DNA of 64,000 bases from Nymphaea colorata (Eukaryota; Streptophyta; Magnoliopsida; Nymphaeales; Nymphaeaceae). The notes under the pieces were generated by a model that saw only the letters and a list, made by a program, of their open reading frames with translations, made no database searches and was not told where the DNA came from. Shown piece after piece: positions 22,176-36,300 of this stretch (its first letter is position 1; the number at the start of each line of letters is the position of its first letter). The stretch lies in contig NC_045144.1 of NCBI RefSeq assembly GCF_008831285.2, positions 11,635,672 to 11,699,671 on the forward strand. Reading direction: 5' to 3'. The translations under genes and the position numbers were made by a program.

Positions 22176-24188
22176 ACTCAGTTCGGAGGCAGTTGCAGTT
22201 TTGGGGTGGATATATGTTGCGTGTGCCATACTGGTGCATGCAACTCACTCTTTATAAAGTCTATTGCACCACAAGAATATTTGTAATAGTGAATCTATTT
22301 AACATTTATAAGTTTTTTAATTTGTAATTAACCATAGGGTAATATCTAGGATACTGTATATTAGACGTCTCCTCTAACTTTTTTATGTAAATATTATATG
22401 TTTCTTTTATTCATGAATGTGCTTGCTTTATGATACGCAGGAGGCAGCGGGCCCCTGCATCTTGAGAAAATCCATGTCTTAGTCAAGGTTTCCGCTTTGA
22501 AAGCATCAACCTTGAGGTCAAATTCGCAGAACATAGTGTTGTACAGGTTGCTGCCCTGCCTGCAGGACCGCGTGTAGAGACACATATCTCCCGCCAGGCC
22601 TCCGTTCACCTTTCTTCCCAATAAGTAAGGTCTATGTAAATGCCGTGGTTGCAGCTGCCGACTCTCCAGCCCCAGGTCTCCGTTTATATACGGCCAGGTT
22701 TAGGAAGGACGATGAGATAAATCAGCAACTAAGGGCGGAGGCGGCGAGGAGCGATGCAGCAGCTCGGATCGGGATAATGCACGTATCTTGCTCACTATCT
22801 TGCGGAAACCTTCTACGAGCAGATGGTTTCCGCAATGTCTCGCACCAGAAGCAGAGGTTTAACAGTAACCAGAGGATCATCTTGCTGCTTCAACAAGTAA
22901 AAGAGTGAAGGCTCCTCTCCCCTTGCCCGCCTTCTGGAGAACAAATATGTATTGATAAATTCGTTCACCTGTCATGAATGAGTGGTCTTCCGTTGTAAAG
23001 CAGTCCTGCATTCGACCTGTTGCTTGTGACATGTATGTACATGACTGTTTGTTATCTGCCTTTTCTTTTTTACAGGAACACACTAAGCAGGTTTCCCGGA
23101 GTTCTTCCGAATTTCATTAAAAGTACAAAAAATTTCATGGGTGAAACAGATCCTGAGCTTTGCAGCAAAAAATTGAAAAACCACTTATAAACAGACTATG
23201 CTGTAACAATTTTTTGGTAGGCTACCAGTTCATTTTTCTAGCACCAGTGAACAATCTTATTTATTTGTTTGATTGATGACCTGATTAGAGCAAGAATAGT
23301 GTGAAGTCTGATAGCGTGTCATTGACGAGTGCATGGATTTCTCATGTTTCTCCATCTTTAGGGATGTTGATCTTTTGGATCGAACATATATTTTATCATG
23401 TTCATTTTTTCCCATATCTATATATTAGGAGTCAAAATTATATTTGAATTTGAATGAAGAAAATTTTTTACTACATCCGAATCCGAAACCCGAATTCATA
23501 ACTTGAATCTGATTTTTAGATTAACATCTGAATCCGACTTCTAAATCGAATCTAAACCATATTAAAAACATTAAATATAAGATATTTATTTAAAACTATA
23601 TCTCATCCGAATCTGGTCAATATTTACTCAAATCTGAATCAGGATGTCATTCTTATATCTGAATTTCCAATTGGATGTCAATTTTTTTTTTTTTATATAT
23701 ATACTACTTTCTTTGGTTGGATATCGGATTTACATTGTATTTATTGACATCCCTTCCCATCTTCGATTCATCACTGCCGCTACCGACTACCACTAAAATT
23801 CGTCAAAGGGCCATGAACATGATGATGAACAAGCATAAACATGCGAAAAACAATTGGCACTCAAGTTGAACAACCGTGCCCCACTAAAAAAGGGTCTGGT
23901 TGACTGAGTTAGCGAGAGGGGCAAATCGGGTCAAACCTTGACTTGTGGCTGGATTTGTTGGCAATCCGAGCTGACTCGGGCGATTCCCAAGCCAGCCCGG
24001 TGAGTTTGCCAACTATGCATGCAACACAAAAAGAAGTGTGGACCCAAGAAACAAGCGGCAAGCGGAGAATGCACTCTCCTCCGCCCCATAGAAGCACAGG
24101 ACCTTGATATTGCATAAGCAACTCGAAAGGGTGACTCTGCATAATTTACAAATAACCCTTCCTCAACAAGAAGGCAACCTCTTCTCCT
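22176..24188. other. Spacer and PTH 3' flank; coding-like block 22440-22920 and MITE-like AT repeat 23440-23690
   Basis: 22440-22920 is more GC-rich than its surroundings. It gives in one + frame a GFRFESINLEVKFAEHSVVQ segment and VAALPAGPRVETHISRQ, and then in another LRLYTARFRKDDEINQQLRA and EAARSDAAARIGIM. It looks like an exon remnant, but I cannot assign it. 23440-23690 is built from repeated GAATCTGA/CCGAATC words with a T-rich centre, the look of a decayed MITE. 23900-24010 has GAGC/GGGC words of another old repeat. The 3' UTR of PTH must lie just below 24189. Confidence 0.45.
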
Positions 24189-24305
24189 TCATACTTTGTG
24201 ATATTTGTACTTCTGAACAAGATTGAATCTATCAATACTGTCATCAAAACCTCTCAAAATCAGGATTCTCACAGCTGCTGCTCCTTGTTTGATGGCTTCA
24301 TCCAC
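24189..24305 (-). CDS. PTH: PTH coding exon 8 (last)
   Basis: Acceptor GAGTAG at 24306. It encodes VDEAIKQGAAAVRILILRGF then DDSIDRFNLVQKYKYHKV and TGA at 24191-24189. This is the expected family C-terminus, found 19 kb from exon 7. Confidence 0.9.
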   Translation of the reverse strand: MDEAIKQGAAAVRILILRGFDDSIDRFNLVQKYKYHKV

Positions 24306-27300
24306 CTACTCAAGACAATGAACATGCCCATGTAACTGACTTCCAGAAAAAGGAACAAAAAAATTAGGCAATAGAGCTGATACGAAAAGTTCTTCCTTGG
24401 AACATCTATAAATCAGACGTTATTTATAACTAAAGCTTCTACATCCAATTAAGAAGTACATAATCTAAGGTACTCTTAAAAAAAGTACAAAGAACAGACT
24501 GCAGTATGGGCAATGTCTGATCACTATCAATCCATCCCGTGTACACAACCATTTGTCTAAAGTTCACTACATCAATTTTCTGATACAATATCTTATCTTA
24601 TTGACAATTCTACCAAACTTACATGAGATGTGCCATTAGTTTATCGGCATTTAAATCCCAGTAGCTGCCGGACCCCAATTATAGATGGACAAAAATATGA
24701 ACTAGAAGCAGCAAAATTGAAGTTACAGCTGCTCCATCACTGCAATCTCTTGATTGCCACATCAATGTGTATGAAAGAAAGGAAAATATATAATAGGTAC
24801 ACTCTCGGATATATTCCTTTCCTACTGACAAACTTTTCTTCAAATACCTAGCAAACTCTTGTTTTGTATTATTTTTTATTTTGATCTTTGGACACTCATT
24901 TGTTCCAGAAGATATTATAGTAGCCTAAACTAAGTTTCAATCATACTTATCTTAATCACACTAGATTTTTCAGTTCCTGTCTATGTTGAACCTGAATGTA
25001 GATTTAAAATGACAACCCTCTTTGTAACCACCACAAATGGTGAGCAGGTGGTAAAAGGAGAATGTCAAAGGTGTCAAGTTGAAGGCCTGGATCAACTCTC
25101 AAGCCTATCATTATGTTATTTGAGTTTTTTCATAGTGTTTGCGGTAGCCACGGCTATCCTGCTTCAGTATTTACAAGGGGAGAACCCTGAAAAAAGTCCT
25201 GCACACAGCACAAACCCTAGTCCCCATGTTAGGGCTAATCCCTCCCAGAGGAAACTCACTTCATTAACTATGTAAAAACCTGATTTCCTCACGCCCTACA
25301 TTATTTATGAATTGATTAGGCCTCCAGATAAAGGACCCGACCCGCTGCCTGCTTCTAAGGACCCGGCAACTATCAGTTTGTCCTCATAAGGCTTAGCAAA
25401 TGGGAGCTAATTTTGCTCTGTAGAAAGCCCACTCCAAAAAGTAATATGTAGTCACAACACAAGGTCTACACTTTCATAAAAGATCTCATAATACAATAAG
25501 CACAAAAGCTTCACACAAATATGTATAGAGGCACCAAACACTGGTAAAGTAAATCATGTTTGTTAACAAAGCTCACCAAAATCAATATAATACAAGAGGA
25601 TTTTCCCCTCAACTGTACAACCAGAGTGAGCAAAGAGAGACTGAAACAGCCATTGGCTAGCTCCTAATGGATACATTTTTAGGCATTAGATTTACCTCAA
25701 TGTTAGTTCAATCTTGGACAATTTTGATGCAAAGGGTGATCCAAGCAACGGACAATTACGACCATGATCATATAGATCAAACAACTGATAAAGGGTCTGG
25801 GAATTTTGTTGGACAGACAACCAAACTATGCTATGGAATAAGAATGCAAACTACACCGCATGGGCCCAAGTCTGATGCAAAGGGAGATCCAAGCAACGGA
25901 CAATTACGACCATGATCATATAGCTCTAACCACTGATAAAGGGTCCAGGAATTTTGTTGGACAGAACAAAACTATGCTATGGAATAAGAATGCAAACTAC
26001 ATGGCATGGGCTCATGCTTTTGATAAACATATCAAACATATTGAGATATTGTTACTTTTTTTTTTATGAAAAGAATTCCAAAAGAATGTCATTGATCTTC
26101 CTTGTGCTCCCCATGTTCCAATTTACTTCTTGGAAACTTTCAGTTGTAGCATTGTAAGTATGAGGGAGAGTATTAGAATGTATATAAATACTTATATGTT
26201 TACCGGTGTATACATGTACAACTATATACATGTGTATATAATTTAGACTTATGTAACATGGCTACTCCTATTTAGGAGTACCCGCACGGTACCGGTACGA
26301 CACCGGTACCGGTGCACGTGCGGCGCAGGTGCTGCGTTGACCGCACCGGGTACGGTCAATGTACCCGGGGTCATTTTTGACCATTTTTGAACTCGGTCAA
26401 CTTTGACCGAGTCCAAAATTGTCCGTTTTAGATTTTAACGTGTTTTACATTTTAATGTTAGAAAAACATTTTCACGTTAAATTATCGAAACCCTTATGTT
26501 TCATCGACGATGGTTTTCGTCTTCCCTCTTCACCGAAGTGAAGAACCGACGACGGCAGGCGAACGGCAAGCACGCGACGGCAGCTGCAAACAGCAGGCGA
26601 CGGCAGTGGCGAACGGCAGGCGACGACAGCGGCAGCAGCCGATGGCAGGCGACGGTTCTTCACTTTGACTTCATTTTTTGCTCTTTTGTTTGTTGTTTTC
26701 TTCATTTTTGATCGAGCTCCGTTCTCGTAGAGTGATCGAGCTTCATTTTTGTTTGTTGTTTTCTTCATTTTTTGCGTAGGTAATCTGTCTTTGTTACCGT
26801 GACGATTTTTCTCCTTGATTCTTCATTTTTTGTTTTTGGTTTTTCTTTGATATTGATGAGTCAGCAAGTAACTATTCTCTCTCTCTTTCGTCCTTTCCTT
26901 TTATGAATAATATGTTTAATTTGTGGTTCAGACAACAGCTTGGATTCCTTTTAGTGTTTTGATCCAGCTGGTTTTCAGTTTCATCTTTTCCTTTTCATTT
27001 TTCTTTCCTCGTTTTATATATATGTGTGAATATGTTATTCTGTTTGAAGTTTTTTGACATATATGTATATGTGTGTGTGTGTGTGTGTGGCCGTACCCCG
27101 CACCCAAGTTTTTTGAAAATGGTCTGTACCCGTACCGCACCGGTACCCACATCCGCACCCGTACCCGTACCCATGTGACATAGACTTTAGTATATGCATA
27201 CATATGTTGTTATAACTTAGGTAAATAATTCAAGTATATAGGTTAAAATGTATTTTTTCTGTTTCTTTGAATTTTTTGTGTTAAGTCAACTTTCTTCTTT

Positions 27301-30300
27301 GACCTGAGCTGGACTGTCCTTGGAGCTCAGCCAATGGCTAAATGAACTTCTCTTTTGTGCATAAATAGAAGGATATGTCCCTTTTTGTAAGATGTGCTTT
27401 TTCTAAGCATCTTGGTGGTTAATTACAGTTCATTTTCATGATTTCATCTTTGTCTTGCACTTTAATGCACTTTATGACTTTGCACTTGATTTTGTCCTTG
27501 ATTGCCACTTTAAGTTCACCTTTGGGCTGTTATTGGAAGTTGGAACTATATTAAGAGGATTCTAAAAGCTTCTTGGTCTACACATGAAAAAAGCTCCTTT
27601 CCTTAGGCCCCCTTGGTCATGGACAAGACATTATCATTTGCTTTCTTCATTCTCATTATGGTCTACTCCCCAGTTAGTTTAATAAGAGGGTGTTTGATAT
27701 TAATAACATTGTTTTCTTGTCACACATGTTCTTAGAATACATTATCCAAAAAATACCACGTTTTTGTTTTAAGAAGCATGATATGGTTATCGATATTATT
27801 TCTAGATTCAACAATCAAATGCTGGAAATGATTACATAATGTTTCCTAAAACAACTACATCCTGTTCTCGAAGCATGTGTTATCAGAACATGCATGCAGA
27901 AACACAACGTTCTTACCAAATGCCTTTGAATTTCATCAAAAAGAGGAGAGACTGATGACAAAAGGTTCACCCTAGTTAGTCAGGCCTAAGCACATTTAGA
28001 AACCAACAAAGCACCTCTTCTTTTAGCCGTCTTTGATGCATCTTGATTGCCTCTATACCACTTTGATCCAGAAAAACCAATTCATCCCAAATTGATGATA
28101 ATCTACGAAGTATTGTCTCATGCTCATCTCTCCATGTTGAAGACTTATTACTCTAATTTGAAGATAGAACATAGTAGACATATTTATTGAGGTGTACATA
28201 CTCCCATGCTTCACCTGCCTCATTAAACTTCAATGCATTGACATTGATTCACATTTCAACTGTAAGAAAATACAAGAGAATCTTCCTCTATCATCCAGCA
28301 CGCATTTTACTGAAATCTTCTCAAGCTTTCTCTCTTTCATCTCTTTCAAGCATCTTAAGTTCCCCACTTTTTGCTGGTGAATTTAGGTTCAGGTTCATGA
28401 ATAGTACCTTTAACAGATCCTCAACGACCCCTACGTTTCATGTAGGCTTCCAAGTTTCCAGCTCATACTAACTAGTTGGAGACATTCAACTTGAACCCAA
28501 GAGAAAAAAGAGAAACTTTTCTCCTAGAGGAAGGAAAATGAAGGTTGATAACTTAAAAAGTTTCATAAAACTTGTCGACTTCACAAGGTAGCACATTGAT
28601 TTTCAATTGGTCCCAATTATGCAGACGGATAATGTGACCATAATACCTTGTAAAAATCCACTCCAAAGAATAACATGTAAGCTACAACATAGGACCTAAA
28701 TTCTCATAAAAGATCTCACAATACAAGCACAAAGGCTTCACATAAACGCGCAGCAAGGCAACAACAAAATGGTAAAAATAAGTAATATCTATTGACAAAG
28801 CTGAACAAACTTTTACAACACGAGGGTAGTCATTCCTTCAGTGTAGACAATGAAGGTGAGCAAATAGAAGCTGAACTAGCCATTGGCTAGTGTTGAAGCA
28901 TGTAAAGATGGGTCTTGGGACCGAGTCTGGGTCCAGACCCGATCCAGCTTGTAGCCCTTGTTGGACCTTACTTAAAGACTTGTAACCCTAATTTCTGGAG
29001 CTAATGAAATTTCTAAGAGAGAGAGAGTCTGGTTGCTAGTGGGCACCAGTCCTCCTCACCCGCGGTTTTTTCCCTCTAGTTGAGGGGTTTTCCACGTTAC
29101 ATCTGTGTTCGTTTCTCGTTCCCTCGCTTTTACTGTTTCTACATGGTATCAGAGCCGTGTCTAGTTTATGAAATTTTTTGTCGGCCGTGAAGTTTTGGCC
29201 CTGACCTTTCCATCGCTCGCTACTCTTTTTCCACCGCCGCCGTTGCCACTGCCGCCGCCGCCGCTTCCATTGTTGCTGCTGATTTCAGCTGCTCTTGCTG
29301 CTGGTTTTTGGCTACAGCCCAGTATCATCACCCAGAGTCCGCCGGTGCCCAGCTCCGTTGTCGCCCAGCTCCATCGCCTCCAACACTGTCGCCCCTGCTG
29401 CTGCGTCGACTGTCGTCAATCGCTGCTCTCTGCTGGCCACTGCCGTTCCTCGTTGTGCCCTGCTCTGGTCGACAGCCGCGTCTTCCTTCTGCTGCTCAAT
29501 TCCTGCCCCGTGAAGCCCGTGGAGCTCTGTCGTTTATACCTCCAACATCTCCTCCTGCTCAGGCGCTGCTCTCCATTGCTTCCACCTACTGCTCAGCTTC
29601 TAGTCACCGTCCATCGCCTGAGTTGTCAACGTCTCATAACACTATCCAGTCTTCAACGCGAAATCCCCTATCGCTTGAGGGTTGTCTGACTCTGCTGCAT
29701 CTTCTATTGTTGTTCCTTCGTCTCTGCCAGACGCCAGGCTTGTTGCCGTTGCTGCTGCTCTCTACTGTGGAGCAAGGTCTTCTGCTGGTGTCTGAGTTCT
29801 CTGCATCGCCTGGACTAGTGGTGACGCCTGTTCTACTGCCTCTTTTCTTGCTACATTGGTGAACCTTCTGTGATGGCAGATTCTAATGTGGGAGAGTGGA
29901 TTATTGATAGTGGTACCCACCACATGACAGGCGATCTTAAGGTCTTTTATGGGTATAAGCTTTCGTCAGGAAAGGAACGTGTGTCTATTGCTGATGGTTT
30001 CTCTATTTCTGTGGCTGGAAAAGGGAGTCTCTCGCTTTTGAACAAGTTCTTAGTTCACAATGCTCGACATGTTCCTCATCTTCCCTTGAACTACTTGTCG
30101 GTTAGCAAGATTACGAAAGAGTTGAATTGCGAATTTATTTTTTCTATTGATCGGTGTGTTCTGCAGAACTTGGGGATAGGGAAGAGGATTGGGATTGGTT
30201 TGGTTTCTGAGGGGCTATATCGTTTAACCATGCCTACTGCTAGAGCTCTCATGACGGCTGCCAACAAGACAAAGAAGAGTAAAGAGGACTCCCTTCAGTT

Positions 30301-33300
30301 GGTTATGCGTTGGCATGAGCGCCTTGGACACCTTCCTTTTGGAATTCTTAGACAGTTGTTTCCTGATTTATGTTCCAGGTTAGATATGACTATGGTGTCT
30401 TGTGATGTCTGTTACCTGGCCATCGTTCTAATGAGGTGTTTGCCTTGATTCACTCTGATGTGTGGGGGCCTTCGGGAATTCCTTCTTGTCATGGTTTTCA
30501 GTATTTTATCACCTCTATAGATGATTATTCTCGGAACACCATTGTTTACTTGCTGAAAGACCGTAGTGAAGTTCCTATTGACATAGAAACTTTCATTACT
30601 TATGTGGAAACTCAATATGGAGCATCTGTTAAGACCTTTCGGTCTGACAATGCTCGTGAATATACGTGTCAGTCTGTTGATAGATTCTTTCGAAAAAAGG
30701 AAATTGTTCATGAGACTTCATGTAGTTATACTCCTCAAAATGGAGTTGTTGAACGAAAGAATCGCCAGTTATTGAATATGACTCAGGCTCTTCTTTTTCA
30801 ACATCATGTTCCAAATAAAGTATTGGGGGGATGTTGTGTTGACCAGTGCGTATCTTATCAACCGTATGTCTAGTCATGTATTGAATGGGAAGACGCCTCA
30901 TTCTATGTTACCAGGGAGTCGTGAATCTTTCTCTCTTCCACCCAGAGTTTTTGGTTGTGTCTGCTTTATTCACAATCATAGTCCTCATATTAAAAAACTT
31001 GATCCAACGTCTATTAAGGGCGTATTTCTAGGTTATTCTCCCACTCAAAAAGGGTACAAGTGTCAGGACTCTTCCACTGCTCGTGCCTATGTTACCAAAG
31101 ATGTCACTTTCTTTGAACACGTTTCCTATTTTGGTGAGAATTCTCTTCAGGAAGAGAAGTCTATATAAGGGAAGAGTATTCTCCGAGTCAAGATATTCAG
31201 CTCACAGATTTCCTGGACTATAGGCGGGAGGAGAGTCAAGCAGTTGATGAAAGGGGTTCTACTGGGACTAAGGAGGAATGTAGTCACCTTTTTGGGCAAG
31301 TTTACTCTAGGTGAAGAGTCTGTACAGATGAGGTGACAGGTGGTGAGAATTCTACTCCCAATCCAGTTAGTCCCTCCCTGGATGATCCAAGTCATGCTCC
31401 GGAGAAACAAGTTGAAGAAGACATTCAGACTGTTGTTGCAAGTGAAGAGCTTCTCATATCCCTGCGAAAGGGTGTCAGGTCATGTACTCAACATCCGATT
31501 GGCAATTTCGTATCTTATTCTAAACTGAGCAAGGATTACAAGTGTTTTGTATCTTCTCTTTCTTTGGCTGTGATTCTCAGGACTGTTGCTGAAGCTCAAG
31601 GTGATTCCAAGTGGGCTGATGCGATGCAAGAAGAAATGGAAGCCCTGAGAAGAAACATGACGTGAGAAGTTGTAAAGATCCCTAAGGCAGCTCACTTGGT
31701 TGGATCCAAGTGGGTCTACACCATCAAATACAAACCAGATGGAAGTGTTGAAAGCTACAAAGCTCGTCTTGTAGCCAAGGGGTTTAGTCAGAAATATAAG
31801 ATTGATTACATGGAGACCTTTGCTCCAGTTACGAAAATGAAGACAGTTAGAGTTGTTATTTCCCTAGTTCTGATGAAGGAGTGGAGGATGTACCAACTAG
31901 ATGTTAAGAATGCATTTCTTAATGGCGATCTCGAAGAGGATGTGTATATGCGTATGCCCCCAGGACATGAAGAACCAGAAAAATGCTGTAAACTAAAAAG
32001 GGCTTTATATGGCCTCAAGCAATCACCCAGAGCATGGTTCGAACGAATCAGGCGAGTAATGCAACATTATGGCTACAATCAAGGGAATGGAGCCCACACT
32101 CTGTTTGTGACGAGGAAAGAAGGGAAAGTCACTCTATTACTTGTTTATGTGGATGACATGATTGTTACAGGTGATGATGAGGATGAGATCACAAAGCTAA
32201 AAGTGTTAGTGGCTGCCGAATTTGATCTCAAGGATCTTGGTAAACTGAGGTATTTTTTTGGTATTGAGATTGCTAGGTCCAGTACCGACCTTGTGTTAAA
32301 TCAACGGAAATGCACACTAGATCTATTGGAGGTTACCGATAAGCTGGGGTGTAGACCAGCTTCTACTCCACTTGATGCTGGGCACAAGTTGAGCCTTAGA
32401 GATGGGGAGTTGCTCTGTGAAGAAGCCAAAGGAAGATATCAACGTCTTGTTGGGAAGTTGATTTATCTTACCCTCACTCGACCAAATACACCTTTGTTGT
32501 GAATGTACTGAGTCAATTCATGCATGCTCCGACTGATGCACACTTGAAGGCTGTGGACAGAATATTGTGTTATTTGAAGAAGAATCCTGGCAATGGGCTC
32601 TTATATATGAAACAATAGCCTGTTGAGATCGACGTGTATTCCGATGCGGACTGGGCAGGTTGTGCTGATACTAGAAGGTCTACCTCAGGGTACTGTGTCT
32701 ACTTGGGAGGAAACTTTGTTATCTGGAGAAACAAGAGGCAAGATGTGTGTTCTCGATCTAGTACAGAGGCTGAGTATAGAGCTATTGCTATGGAAGTGTT
32801 AGAGTTACTATGGCTGAAAATATTGCTAGCTGATATCGGGATAGAGATTGGAGGACCCATGAAGATGTACTGTGACAACAAGTCTGCAATCAACCTAGCC
32901 AATAACCATGTACTACATGACAGAACAAAGCATGTTGAGATTGATCGCCACTTTATCCGTGAAAGGATTGATGCTAAAGAGTTAATCTTACCTTACATGA
33001 AGTCTGAAAACCAAACCGCTGATGTTTTGACTAAAGCTCTATCTTCAACTTCTTTTGAGAGAAATGTATCCAACTTGGGCATGTTTGATATGTATGCCCA
33101 ACTTAAGGGGGAGTGTTGAAGCATGTAAAGATGGTTCTTGGGACCGGGTCTGGGTTCAAACCCGATCCAGCTTGTAGCCCTTGTTGGGCCTTAAATACTT
33201 GTAACCCTAATTTCTGGAGCTAATGAAATTTCTAAGAGGGAGAGAGTCTGGTTGCTAGTTGAGGGGTTTTCCACGTTACATCTGTGTTCGTTTCTCATTC

Positions 33301-36300
33301 CTTCGCTTTTATTGTTTCTACAGCTAGCTTCCAACATCTAGAAACAGCTAGAACTCTAGCTGTTGGAGCTAGCCCAACAGCCAGCTTAGTCTTGGCCAAA
33401 GTCTATTCTAGACCAAACACAAAGACATAGAAAATAATGAAAAAATGCAAAAAGAAAATAAGATTACACAAACAAATGCATATCCATATAACACACATAC
33501 ATACATATATGTACACACACACACACACACAATAGAAGCTAGATGCATACATAAGATCTTACAAGGGTTTACAGTTAATAGTCTAAGTCCTATTGAGCTG
33601 CAAAATCCTAATTATATATCTGAAAAGCATAAACGAGCTTAAATAAGTCGAGCTCGAGCTCTGACTCGGTTTATCAAGTCGAGCTTAAAACTAATCTTGT
33701 ACAGCTCAAATCGGATCATGTACGGACCAAAGTAGCAGTAGTAAATAGTAATAGTAGTGGTGGAGGTAGTACTAGCAGCGGTGGTGCTAGTATACTTGCA
33801 TTTACAAGCATTTCTTAAAGAATCAAGGTATATTAATCACATGTAGATGGAAAATGGAACCAGAGATGACATTGTAATAGCATATAAAATATACAAGCTC
33901 GACATTGACCAGATCCCTATGGCTCTTGTAAGAATCTTCACAAAGAACTCGTCTCTCTATTTTGCATCAGATATATTGAAAAGAGAGGATGAAAGAAGGC
34001 GATGGAGGAAAGGGAGCAGCCGGCTTAACACAGCCCTTCGTTCCTTAATCTTTTAATTAATCAATAACCCTAATAGGTTACAACAAATTTGTACAGAAAA
34101 ATAAAAAATATTACAAGAGAGCCACCGCCTAGTATCCTTAGGCGTGTGGATATAAAGAGAATGGATCGGGTCTGAACAGACCCGATCCCCATACGCTAAC
34201 AGCTCCCCTCAAGTTGTGCATGAGATTTGATCATGCACAACTTGTTCTTCAAGTCTCAAAAATGCTGCCCTGTGAGACCTTTGGTAAAAAGATCAGCTAT
34301 CTGTTCGTTGGTGGATATATAAGTAGGCAAGATCTCGGCTTCTTCAACCTTTTGACGAATGAAGTGTTGATCAATCTTTATATGTTTGGTGCGATTATGT
34401 AAAATGGGATTGAAAGCAATTTTTATCGCACTTTGATTGTCACATAGTAATGATGACCGAACAATAGGAAGATTGAGCACTCCAAGTAAATGACGTAACC
34501 ATGACGCTTCAGCCGTCCCTACAGCCATTACTCTATACTCTGCCTCAGTGCTAGATCGTGCAACGGCATGCTGCTTTTTACTGCTCCAACAAATGAGATT
34601 AGAATCAAGAAAAAGACAGAAACCTGAAACTGATCGTCGGTCATCGGGATCGCCTGCCCAGTCGGCATCAGTATATGTATATACGCTATGTCCAAGAGAA
34701 ACATTGGGACATTTCGTGTAGACAAGTCCATCTCTAAGAGTAGCTTTGAGATACCGTAGGATCCGCTTAGCGGCATCCATATCCTTCAGTGGGTGCATGC
34801 ATAGACTGAGAGATCTGATTTACAGCATATACTATGTCTGGGCGAGTAAAGGTAAGGTATTGTAACATACCAACAATGTTGCGATAGAATGTAGGATTGG
34901 AATATGCAGCAGTTCCATCAGATGCAGTCAATTTAGTATTCAGAACACTGGGGGTAGTGATGGTTTTGCAATTAGTCATACCTGCCCTGTCCAAAACATC
35001 AAGGGTATACTTGTGTTGTGTAAGAGTCAAACTATCATTCGTCCTGTCAAGTTCAACACCCAAAAAATATCGTAATTCACCCAGATCCTTCATCTTGAAT
35101 TCTTGCTTCAACATATCTTTAACATAACCAGTTATAACAACATCATCAACATAGATAAGTAACCAGGTGATAGCTTCTCCAGTATGATAGATAAACAAAG
35201 AGTGATCGAGAGAGCTTCGGAGAAAACCAACTTGTTGTATATGATGAGAAAAACGATCAAACCATGATCTATAAGCTTGCTTCAACCCATATAGAGACTT
35301 GTGTAATTTGCAAACCCATTTTTGAGGATCATGAGTAGTATATCTGGGAGGTTGCTCCATGTATACCTCTTCCTTAAGAATTCTATGAAGAAAAGCATTT
35401 TTGACATCTAACTGATAAAGAGGCCATCCATACGAGACTGCAAGAGAAATAATCACACGGATTGTTCCCATCTTGATGACTGGACTGAATGTTTCATCAT
35501 AATCTTCCCCATATTGCTGAGTGAAACCGCGCGCCACAAGTCGTGCTTTATACCGATCAATGCTACCATCTGGCTTATATTTCAGTTTATAAACCCATTT
35601 GGATCCCACAACATTCTTATCAGCTGGACGAAGGACAATCTGCCAAGTCTGACATTGAAAATCACAGAAGTAGCCTTGGGATCTTGTAACCTGCTTTCAT
35701 CAAAGACAACATGCCGTGAAATATGTACACGCCCAGTTTTAGGGTTGTAACACCTATAACCCTTGTAATGTTCTGCATACCCTATAAATCTGCATAAAAC
35801 AGCACGATCTTGAAATTTGTTTCGCAAGGAAACATCAACATGTACATAGCACACACATCCAAAGACACGCAACTCCTCATAACGTGGCTGTTCTTGATGT
35901 AAGAGAAAAAATGGTGATTTTCCATCAAGCAAGGCCAATGGCAATTGGTTTATAACATGGACAGCCGTATGGAAAGCCTCGGTCCACAATGTCATAGGTA
36001 AGTCTGTTTCATGCAACAAGACTTCGAACAGATATGACAACTCGAGCACATGCTGGACTCACTGACTGAACTCAGACTGGACTTATCTAAGAGCCCGCCT
36101 GCAACAAGACTTCGAACAAAAGATTGACTACAATGAGCTAACCGACCATGCCAAATGGATGACTTATTATACTCTGCGACATTGACTTCACTATGACTTG
36201 GAAAACATGAATCGGAAGGGTGAGGTTTTGACATCTATGGAGCTTCTTCAAGGACATACATATCTCCTTTGCGAGTGCCCTCAGCGAATGTCTTCTTGGT

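Larger units (their letters stand above)
28891..33322 (+). mobile_element. Ty1/copia element C in PTH intron 7
   Basis: The 5' LTR 28891-29143 and 3' LTR 33114-33322 both start TGTTGAAGCATG and end TCTACA. GCTAG flanks both sides (28886-28890 and 33323-33327). The primer-binding site TGGTATCAGAGC directly follows the 5' LTR (29144-29155). The purine tract AAGGGGGAG precedes the 3' LTR. The 3' LTR lacks about 44 bp found in the 5' LTR. Coding order on + is protease, integrase, RT, RNase H with several frame breaks. No gag was found. The element is in the opposite orientation to PTH. Confidence 0.92.

Noticed and set aside
29168-29862. Two long overlapping frames in the leader of element C as a possible Gag
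   Set aside because: Leu/Pro/Ser-rich translations from CTG/CCG-type repeats, without a UBN2 core or zinc knuckle.
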